Source: Rehmannia glutinosa (Eukaryota; Streptophyta; Magnoliopsida; Lamiales; Orobanchaceae). Taken from it: a stretch of 64,000 bases of DNA. Positions 25,465-34,011 of this stretch are shown one piece after another (the first letter of the stretch is position 1; each line of letters starts with the position of its first letter). Made by a program: the position numbers and the translations under genes. Below the pieces are notes generated by a model. That model did no database searches and was not told where the DNA came from. It worked only from the letters and a program-made list of their open reading frames with translations. Where the stretch lies: contig CM071935.1 in the NCBI GenBank assembly GCA_016081115.2, positions 52,934,680-52,998,679 on the forward strand. The letters are read 5' to 3'.

Positions 25465-26918
25465 CAAATGTTCGGGACGAACCATATTTTAAGTTTGGGG
25501 GGGTTGTCAATAATGCGTAAATTAGTACTGTTGCATATTTTGCATTGCATCTAGGATTGCATGTAGAGCATAAAAAAAGTTTGCATTAAAATTTTTGAAT
25601 TTTTTATTTTTTATTTTTAGCACGTTTAATTGCTTTTGTGTGTGATTTTTAATCAAGGTTTTTGAATATGCCCAAAGCTTCCGTATGATTTTACATGAGC
25701 ATTTGATTTTATGAGATAACATATTTTTTGTGAATAATGCGATGAATAGTTGAGGAGATGTCATTTATTTATTTGGTATTAGTTAAGAAAATTGGGTATT
25801 TGAGCATGATGCAAAAAATAAGCCTGCGAGCTTTTTGTGCCTTAAACTGCTTTATATTATGTACACTTATTTCTTTCTTGAGTGTGTCATTCATGATTGA
25901 TAGAACTCTAGAACTTGTTCTAGTATCTTCATTGAAGCCATGTGTGTGTGCAATGTTCGGAAATGATTTAAGGCCATCTTTGTTTTAGCCTACTTAGCCT
26001 TAAAAGCCTACATATAAACTCATGATTCCCTAGTTAGTCAATTTTGAGCCAAAACTTTTATTCTAAGCCACATTGATCTTTAAAATTGCAAAATAATTTT
26101 ATCCCTGAAATTTCTTCAGCTTATAGAAAAATGAATAAGTTTGGGGGAAGATGTAGTGATAATTTATGAATAAAAAAGATGGGAAGTTGTCAAAAGAAAA
26201 AGGGATGAGCAGTATCTGGGTAAATAAAAAAAATACATGAAGCTCGAAAAAGAAATAAATATATCTGAAAAAGAAGAGAAAATCGAGCAAAAGAAAATTC
26301 TGAAAAAACAAATTTTGAAAAAAAAGGAGATTGAGGCTAAAGAAAAAGAAAAATAGGCAACAAGGCCTAAGAATGAAAAATGAGAAATAAGGGTGGAGTT
26401 GAGTTGAAAAAGAAACATATCTTGAAAAAATGAGTATTATGATGAAATTGGGTTGGTGAATTGCAAGTTTGTGCGCGTAAATTCTATTTGCTCAAGCCAA
26501 GTCACTTAATCCAAATTTTCCCTAACCTTACCAAAGAACCTACATTACAACCAAGTCAAAAGTCCTTTTTGATTCTTAAATTGTGCACACAAAAGTGGTT
26601 GAGATGTTAGACGATTTGCAAGCCTATGGTAGTTCTACATTCAGTGAATTGATTTTGAGCGTAAACACTATCCATACACTTTTGAGAGTCGAGTCATACA
26701 CTATCTACTTGTGAGTCGCGATGTCGAGTACCCAAGAGAGTATTGATTATGCCGAGCTTATGAATGATGACTTCTTGATAATGAATTGCATGATTTACTT
26801 GAGTATGGAGTCATATAAAATTAAATATTTATAGTGTTCTTGTGTGTTCTTTTTACCCTTTAATATTATTTTTCTTAATTTGCTCGAGGACGAGCAATGC
26901 TTTGAGTTTGGGGGATTT
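25465..26918 (+). other. Gypsy-array internal region 2, right part
   Basis: The target duplication CAAAT (25465-25469) is followed by sequence matching 8495-9976 of internal region 1. It is AT-rich and non-coding, with an adenine-rich low-complexity tract at about 26100-26430. It ends with GCTCGAGGACGAGCAATGC and the polypurine tract GAGTTTGGGGGATTT before LTR 3. Together with 11687-12395 it restores a ~2.16-kb internal region. Confidence 0.78.
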
Positions 26919-28569
26919 TGATGAGTGTAAAATATACGTGCATTTGAGGGTTTAAAATGATATATATTTGGTTCAATTGCACGCATATTGAGTGTGTTTT
27001 GGTTGGTTTCCTTTGTTGAGCGTGATACTGCCTATTCTTGTAACTTCTTACAGGAAATGGAGCTAAATTGGATATAAAACGATATCACGTTCCAAAGTAT
27101 AGGTCAAGAGCTAAGTTATGAGCAAATATGTGAAGGAGAGAAGCACAAATTATTGAACAAAAGGAAATTTCCTTCCAAAATGTCCAAATGCGCTAACAGT
27201 TTCCAGCACTGGCAGGAACGTGTGGTGTCACAAGGGGCTACAATGTTCATGAAGACCCCAGGAGCAAATTCAGACAAAAACACGTCACACGGCCGGAACG
27301 TGTGGTGTCACAAGGCCGTGTGAAAATGCCGGTGTGGAATGACACAACCGTGTGAAAAAGGGATGAAAATAGGGGATGGAACCTGGCCCGCACGACCCGA
27401 CCATGTGAGACTACACGGGCGTGTGAGAAAGGCCAAAAATCCACACAGCCGTGTGGGGCCACACGGCCAGGCCGTGTGGGACACTGCCAAACACGTTTTT
27501 GGGAGTTCTTTTCCCGTTCAAACTTTAATAGTGACCTCTCCAAGCACCTATATAAATGGGACCAAGGCTTGAACAAATTTTCATCATCATACATCGTCCA
27601 AAACAACTTCATAAAGAGAAAACACATCAAATAACACAGGAACGCAAGAATCGAAGATCTTCTAAGCAAAGAAGGCTAGGTCGCGAAGAACACCACAAGG
27701 CTTTCGCATCTACGGGAGCACAAGAGCTTCGAGGGCTTAGGAGTAGAATCCATCCTGACATGAAGGAGTTTTCTTTCTATGTCTAAGAACTCTTGTCTGT
27801 ACTTAAAAGATGTTGTAATATTTATTCGAATTTGTCAATAAGTTTGTAATCAATGTTTGACATATCTTTTGGATCTTAGGGGCATAATCGAAAGTATGGA
27901 TTCATGTTAAATATGATTATTTGTTTTCTTAACAAATTCATGCTTTCTGCTTCATGAATTCGAGTGCTTATTTATAATTGCTTTTATTTGCCGGGAATAA
28001 ATTTCATGTTATATTTGTTAGTGCGACATTCGGGAGATAAGTTCCAACAAAGATAAAAATCGGATTCAGACATAAACGGGTGTATCGAGTCGGGAGACCT
28101 ACAACTGTTTATGGGGAGTCTTTCAATTCATAGATCTTTTGGGAGTTAATATTAATTGTATCGAGTCGGGAGACCTACACTTGTTATTAATTTACTGTTT
28201 ATGCGCCGCCCGAGAGAGGGAATAAACTATCTTAGGAATTGAACCCATAGAATTGCATGAAATGGTTTTTAAAACTTTATTTGCATTTAATATTTAAGAA
28301 ATATGTTGAGATTATGTGCCTAAGGTTGCTTCTGTAGATGTTGAAAATACTTGTGGTGTTCACAAATTTATTTATTTTTTCCTTTTTAATTTTTGATTTT
28401 TATTATTAAAAACTTGATTTTCGGTCGCTTCAACAAAATTGGAATGCGATGTTATTAAAGCCTAAGTGTTTTGAATATTAATCCTTGAGGAATACGATCT
28501 TGCTTGCCATTATTCTATAAACTACGATGTACACTTGCAGTTGTATGATCCAAATATATTTGGCAAACA
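26919..28569 (+). repeat. Gypsy-array LTR 3
   Basis: This 1,651-bp LTR has its TATA box TATATAAA at 27549-27556 and the GC-rich CACACGG/CCGTGTG block at about 27285-27485. Compared with LTR 2 it lacks ~90 bp near 27215. In the gap sits a 21-bp segment (27215-27235) that repeats 27295-27315. The LTR ends GGCAAACA, followed by ACATG. Confidence 0.85.
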
Positions 28570-28574
28570 ACATG

Positions 28575-29293
28575 ACTTCGAATCACTCCTTCCTGAGGAT
28601 TCGTCTCTCAAAGCAGCTCACTTTCAAAAAGCCTTTCGAGCCAAGGAAATGGAGGTAATCGAAAGAGGGTTTGTTGCACTTAATCAGAGGTTTAATAATC
28701 ATGATGCCACAATTTCTGGGGACATAAGAGGATTTGTGCTAAGAATCAGGGAATGGGCTACACAGACGAAGGCACTTCGCAGGCAACAAGTTGGATACTT
28801 TAGATCACTATTCTCAAAATTGGTGATCTGGGGTGGTGAACAAGTTCAATTGCAGCAGAGACATAGGGACAACATTGATCGTTTGGAACAAAGTCATCCT
28901 ACTGAAATTGAGCTACTCAAAGTACAATTTCAGAAGCAAATAGAGCACACAGAGGCATCCCTGAGAGCTGAAATTCTCGACATGAAGGAACAGTTGTATG
29001 CACTCCGCTCTGAATAAAAGACAGCAGACTCCATTACTCATAAGAAGTTGGACTCTCTCCTACAGTCCAAACCCACTCTTTCATAGGAAGATGATGCCAA
29101 AAAAGGGGAAGATACATCTGAGAAGACCCCCATGAAAATAATTTTGACAACCCAAGGCACATTCACCTCTCTCCATGCTCAGTTGAAACAAGAGCTATCA
29201 GCTGAAGAGAAAGCTGAACTTGCCTTCAAGAAGAATCAAGCTGAGATTGAAAATATTGAAAGGTGGGAAATTGTTAGGAAATTTATTTATTAG
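28575..29293 (+). pseudogene. Extra ORF of copy A, 3' part (coiled-coil end)
   Basis: The reading resumes after the gypsy array. The segment ...FNNHDATISGDIRGFVLRIR then RYF/GYFRSLFSKLVIWG and a heptad-rich stretch (about 28860-29010) match the C-termini of the extra ORFs in B and D. A stop at 29015-29017 (TAA) interrupts. The same frame then continues through EDDAKKGEDTSEKTP and ELSAEEKAELAF and reaches a stop at 29291-29293, 20 bp inside the following LTR. The C-terminus is predicted to form a coiled coil. Confidence 0.7.
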
Positions 29294-30824
29294 ATTTTGA
29301 TGATACCATGTAAAACTTAGAATAAGAAGTTGACACCCCATTTTCCTTGTATTTCTATGTTGTAATAGATAGGACTGAAAGAGCTGAGTGAAGTCAGCTA
29401 TATGTCGAAGAATGCAAGAAGTCAACTGAAGTCTAGAGTGAAGACCCATCTGTGTGTCAGCTGAGTATGGTCAAGATGGAAGGCACAAACTCGACTGAAG
29501 AAGAGCCAGCTGAGGAATAGGTAAAGGATGTGGATGTGTCAGTCAAGTCAGTAAAGAGCCAAGTCTAACAGTTGAATTGACAGTTGAGTCATTCCCATAT
29601 GATTGGAGCAGACTCAAGTCAAAGGGGTAAAGACAGCAGTCAAGTCAAGACAACTGACATTGATCCGTTGGAAGGAAGTCAAGGATATTACTCGATATAG
29701 TAATAAGTCCAACCTGCTAGGTCTTAAAGTGTTTGGCCCAGAAATATGCAAAAGGAATAAACTAGTGGGAAACACTGAAGCATGTGTTAGACCCTGTAAA
29801 GCTGCAGAGTCATTTAATACGAGTAAGGGTCAACATCATATTGTTGCAGGCCAAGAAAAGACAAGCCAACGAACAAGAAAATGTCATTTGAAAATAACCT
29901 ATCTCTTCAATGGGGAAATTTTCAAATGAGCACTATAAAAGGCTGAGGAAGCATTTGAGAAAAGGTTACGATTTACATGAACAAATCAAGCAATTATCAA
30001 GCAAGCATAACCTGCAAATATTCTCAAAGTTATCAAGATATTCCTCAAGCCTAAAACTCGTAAGAACTCGATCCAACACACGCTGTTAAGGAAAGATTAC
30101 TTCAACCAGTTGAAGAGGAAAAGTTTCAAGAACAAAAAGAGGTCTACTCTCTAAGTTTGAAGGAGCTGTAGTAAGGTTCAAGATCGAACCATAAGTTTCA
30201 AGTTTGTTGGAAGGCTGTGTGATCAATTCCAAAGGCTTGAAGAGAGCTGAAGTAGCAAGGCAGCTGTCTTATGAAGAAATTGAGTCGCAGGAGAAGCTAG
30301 TTGTGTGATCAAGGTTGTCTCTAGACTAAAGAACTGCTTTGTAATCTGATTTGTTACTTAGTGGATTCCTCCAGGAGTCAGAGAAGAGTGGATTAGAGGA
30401 ATTACCCCATCCTCGAACCACTATAAAATTTGCTTGAGTCATTTACTTTCAACACTTTACTTTCTTGCATATTTGTATATCTATTGATAAGTTAATTTGC
30501 AACCCAACTGATAATAACAAGTGCTAAAAACAAGTGTTAAAAACGTTCTTAAAATTAACTAAGGGTGTTAAGTCTTCCGCTGTATAAAACCAAATCATTT
30601 AAAATTTAAGTGTTAGCTGACGCAACTAAGTTATACTGTCAACAGCTCAGTCGAGTCTGTTGAGTGGGTAACTTTGTTGAAGAAAGCAAACCTAGCTGTC
30701 CCCCAAGGACTTAGCTGAATTGAGTCAACTCTGTTGAATATTTTAAAAGGACTAAAAAGTGAAAACTTGGTAACGTTTATTTAACCCCCCTCTAAACCTT
30801 ACACCACACCCCTTGGGACCTACA
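29272..30824 (+). repeat. SIRE-like LTR shared by copies A (3') and B (5')
   Basis: The 1,553-bp LTR runs from TGTTAGGAAATTTATT to GGGACCTACA. It is preceded by a polypurine stretch AAAGGTGGGAAA and followed by a Met tRNA primer site. The promoter (hairpin and TATA) is at 29885-29940. No ORF of note is inside. It differs clearly from the D LTRs at 41611 and 63341, so it belongs to another subgroup. Confidence 0.88.
29885..29940 (+). promoter_or_regulatory. LTR promoter: perfect hairpin plus TATA box (A/B LTR)
   Basis: CATTTGAAAAT (29885-29895) pairs perfectly with ATTTTCAAATG (29918-29928). The 22-nt loop contains CCTATCTCTTCAA. The TATA box TATAAAA is at 29934-29940, five bases beyond the stem. 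Sister LTRs keep loop and spacing while the stem sequence changes. Confidence 0.7.
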
Positions 30825-30826
30825 AA

Positions 30827-30838
30827 TGGTATCAGAGC
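30827..30838 (+). other. Primer-binding site, copy B (initiator Met tRNA)
   Basis: TGGTATCAGAGC, two bases after the LTR end, complements the initiator Met tRNA 3' end, as usual for Ty1/copia. Confidence 0.92.
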
Positions 30839-30946
30839 GGTTGGTTCATTGAGCCTTCCACACTGGTTACTGAACTAGATCTCAATCTTTTTCAAAAAGT
30901 TTAACACTTGTGTTTTCAAATTATTTCATTTCATAAAGCAAAGTTA

Positions 30947-32406
30947 TTATCATCAAAGCCAATCTAACTCGTATTCCTATGTTTATTGTGGAAGAGTTTG
31001 ATGACTGGAAGATTCGCATGTAGCTCACCTATCAGCTTTACACGATTAAATGTGGCTTGTGATAAAAGATGGGCCACTGCAAATACTTAAGGTTAATACT
31101 GCTGTAAGAAGAGCACCTCCAGCTGAAGGAGAGGATGCTGCACCAGTGGAGCCTAGACCAGCCATGGTTGAAAAACCTCTTTGTGAATGGACTAATGAAG
31201 ATCGAAAGAGATACAACCTGGACAATGTGGCCAAGGATATTTTTTACAAGACATTGGACAAAGCTATGTTCAATAAAGTGAAGTCATGCAAATCAGTCAC
31301 AGAAATCTGGGATAAGCTAACCTTGATATATGAAGGATTTGAACCGATCCAAAGAGAACAAACTAACTGTTGTTGTTCAAAATTTTGAAAATTTTAAAAT
31401 ACTTGCAGGTGAGAGTCTATATCAGCTGGATGCCAGATTCACAGAGATCACTAATGAGCTTTCAGCTCTTGCGAAAGAGTACACTCAGAAGGAGACGTGC
31501 ATGAAGATTCTAAGAGCACTCCCAGCTAAATGGGAAATGAAGGTCATGGCCCTGAGACACTCAATGGACATCTCAAAAACATTGAATCATGAGCTATTCT
31601 CAGACCTCAAAGCCTACGAGTTTGAGCTGAGAAGAAAAGAGCAAGAAGAGACATTTGTATCCAAGACAGCTGCATTGTTGGCTAGTGAAGGGAAGAAAGC
31701 TGAGCCAAAGGAGACCATTGACCAGGAGTAAATTGCCCTCATGGTAAAGAGATTCAACAAGTTCTTTAACAAGAAATATAAAAGAAACAAGGATGAGACC
31801 TCCAGGAGACATTCAACACCTTCCAAAGCAAGGGAGGATAGACCACCTAAGGGAGTTGAACATCAAAGTCCTGACTATCAGAGAGCCGAGAGAGCTGATC
31901 AAAGAGCTGAAAACCTGTATTGGAATTGCAGACAACCAGGACACTTTGCTGTTGACTGTTCCTATCCACCAGTCAACAAATACAGAAATGAGGAAGATAG
32001 AAGAGTCTTTAGGGAAAGAGGACAAGAAAATAAGAAAGCCATGTTGGCTGCTGAGACTGCTGAGCCAGCTAAGTGTAAAGAGCCAACAGACTCGGACAAC
32101 AGTGAAACTGACTACTCAAGTGATACTAAGGAAAAAGCTTTGATTTGCCTCATGGCTAAAGAACAAGATCAATAAAATGAGGTACATTCTAACTCATCTC
32201 ATTCTGATTCAAGTGATATTAACTGTGATACACGCACTTCATCACCCACAGATCTTTAAGATTCATTAGGCAAAATGATGAAAGATTTTGAGCACATTAA
32301 AACCTCACACATACTTTTGAATGAGGAAAACAACCAACTTAAAAGCCAAAACTCACAGCTGACTAAAGAGCTGAGTACTCTAAGTCATATGCTGATGAGA
32401 ACACCA
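30947..32406 (+). pseudogene. gag: Copia gag of copy B, part 1
   Basis: Gag builds the particle and binds RNA. The expected start codon reads ATC instead of ATG; copy D keeps ATGGAAGCAAATTTAAC at 42866. The DUF4219/UBN2-type gag core spans about 31050-31690 (AMFNKVKSCKSVTEIWDKL...YEG, then FTEITNELSAL, MKILRALPAKWEMKVMAL). One frameshift lies near 31385 and a stop at 31729-31731. The zinc knuckle near 31915-31960 reads YWNCRQPGHFAVDC, so its first Cys is Tyr. A coiled-coil segment begins at about 32276 (MMKDFEHIKTSH) and is cut at 32414 by the hAT insertion. Confidence 0.85.
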
Positions 32407-32414
32407 AGCTGAAG
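32407..32414. repeat. hAT target duplication, left (AGCTGAAG)
   Basis: AGCTGAAG here and at 33125-33132 flank the hAT-like element exactly, an 8-bp duplication typical of hAT transposition. Confidence 0.9.
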
Positions 32415-33124
32415 TATAGATGTTAAACGGGTTGGCCCTAGCGGGCTTCGGGCTAAACGGTCTTCGAACTAAACGGGCCGGTGTTAAACAGGCTGGCAAT
32501 ATTGGAACACAACCCTAACCCTAAACGGGCCACTATTGGGCTATAGTAAAAAATTAAAAATTATATATTTAAATTTAAAATTTCAAACTTTATCATATAT
32601 ACCATTTAAGTTTAACATTTAAAGTTAATCTTAAAAAAAATCATGCATGTTTATAATTACGTTGCATTAACAAAATTATAAAATTAGATTTAACACCAAT
32701 TAGAAATATAATTTATATCCTAAATAATCTAATAAAACTATGTGACATTTTCTTATTTAGAATAAAATGGAAAACTAAATTAAGTAATAAAGAAAACAAA
32801 TAAAAAAGAAGCTTTTCAAGAATTTATAGCTTGTTTAATAAAGTTAAACTTAAAGAAGAGGGAGATGTGAATTTGAAAAATAAATTTACTAGTAATAGTA
32901 GGTAAAAAAAAGTAGATATAAAATATTAGAATTATATTTATTTTTTAAAAAATAAAAATAGTGGGCTAACGGGGTAGCCCGGTTAACCTTCGGGCTAGCC
33001 CTAACGGGCTTCGGTTTAAACGGTCCGGGCAAAAAAGGCCCTGATTTGAATGGGCCAAAATAATTCGGCCCTAACCCTCTTTTTTTTCCGGTTTAAACGG
33101 GCCGCGGCCCTTTTAACATCTCTA
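32415..33124. mobile_element. Non-autonomous hAT-like element (710 bp)
   Basis: Terminal inverted repeats are TATAGATGTTAAACGGG on the left and TAGAGATGTTAAAAGGG on the inverted right end. Flanking 8-bp direct repeats are perfect. The ends are rich in the word AACGGGCC/CGGGCT in both orientations and the centre is about 400 bp of AT-rich sequence with no coding frame. It must rely on a transposase from elsewhere. It inserts in the coiled-coil part of copy B gag. Confidence 0.85.
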
Positions 33125-33995
33125 AGCTGAAGGCTGAAAATGTCAAGATCTTAGCAGAGTTAGCTGCTACTGAAAAGAGAGAAAAAGATCTTAAAAATGT
33201 GATTGCTTCATTTACAAAAGCATCGAAATCATTGGATGAACTTATAATGAGTCAAAAAGAATGTGGAGATAAGACATGCATATGATTCAATTCCTTAGTG
33301 CATAGTCCAACTCCCGGAGTGATTTTGGAGAAAGGATCCTCAAGCAATGAGGAAATCCAAAAGCCCAAAACACCATATATTGCACCAACATCTATACCTA
33401 AACACAATCACAATCATACTGGCCTTGGATAAAAAGGTAAAGGAAAGAAGCCAGTAGAGTATGCTGAGAGGACAACTAAAAAGAAATTTACACAAGTCCA
33501 TCAGCAAACTTCTAACAGAAAATACTCTGTAAAAACCTAATAGAGCTACCAAAAAACCCCAGAGATTTCATCAAAGAAATACATATGATGGGAATGGTAG
33601 AAACTATCCAAACCAAGCTGATAGGAATAACCATGTGAAATATCAGCAAAGATCTATGGGATACAAGCCGAAGTGGCAAAGACCTCAACCTCAGCAAAGG
33701 TCATTCCCAAGGCAAAAGAGTTATTATTAGCACACATATGCACCCAGGCACAACACCCAGAAATTCCACAACTACCCCAAGAAAGTAGTTGCTAAAACAA
33801 ACACACAGGCATACAGACAAAAGAGACAGATGTATGATCCTAAAACCCCTAAACAATTTGCTAATGTGCATTATTATTATGGAAATGATAGATGGCAACC
33901 TCTTATTGTCAGATCATCTGGCTATAGGTTGGTTGGAGCATCTTCTAGCACTAACCCACCAGCACCCAGACAAGTATGGGTACCTAAAAACTAAT
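33125..33995 (+). pseudogene. gag: Copia gag of copy B, part 2
   Basis: The gag coiled coil resumes with KLKAENVKILAELAATEKRE and continues through KASKSLDELIMSQKECGD. The basic, Gln/Tyr-rich C-terminal tail at about 33540-33960 is badly degraded here, but its outline matches copy D, which is intact. The end reads RQVWVPKN followed by TAA, where gag stops before protease. Confidence 0.75.
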
Positions 33996-34011
33996 TTCCT
34001 TGATTGCAGGT
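33990..34011 (+). promoter_or_regulatory. Gag/protease boundary with two stops and splice-acceptor-like sequence
   Basis: After VWVPKN come TAA TTT CCT TGA, then TTGCAG and the protease frame. CTAAT followed by TTTCCTTGATTGCAG resembles a plant branch point plus 3' splice site. The same stops occur in copy C, and in copy D apart from one deleted base. Confidence 0.45.

Larger units (their letters stand above)
6105..28569 (+). mobile_element. Non-autonomous Ty3/gypsy (Athila/Tat-like) tandem array: LTR-internal-LTR-internal-LTR
   Basis: Three related LTRs start with TGATGAGTGTAAAATATACG (TGATTAGTG in the second) and end with GGCGAACA or GGCAAACA. They alternate with two ~2.16-kb internal regions. 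Each internal region begins with TGGCGCCGTTGCCGGGGA, the complement of the tRNA-Asp 3' end used by Athila/Tat elements, and ends with GAGTTTGGGGGATTT, a polypurine tract. Apart from a gag tail remnant neither internal region codes for gag-pol proteins, so the unit is a LARD-like derivative needing a helper. A single flanking near-duplication (CCATG/ACATG) suggests the array behaves as one insertion that later gained a unit by LTR recombination. Confidence 0.82.
1..30824 (+). mobile_element. SIRE-like Ty1/copia copy A, left-truncated by window, interrupted by a gypsy array
   Basis: Copy A enters the window inside its integrase and continues through reverse transcriptase, RNase H, a ~500-bp spacer, a long extra ORF and an LTR at 29272-30824. 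The domain order integrase before RT identifies Ty1/copia, and an extra ORF after pol together with ~1.55-kb LTRs fits the SIRE/Maximus lineage. Bases 6105-28569 are a foreign gypsy array inserted into the extra ORF. The LTR at 29272 also serves as the 5' LTR of copy B, so A and B share one LTR, as in tandem arrays made by LTR recombination. Lineage assignment is by family knowledge, not by a search. Confidence 0.8.
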
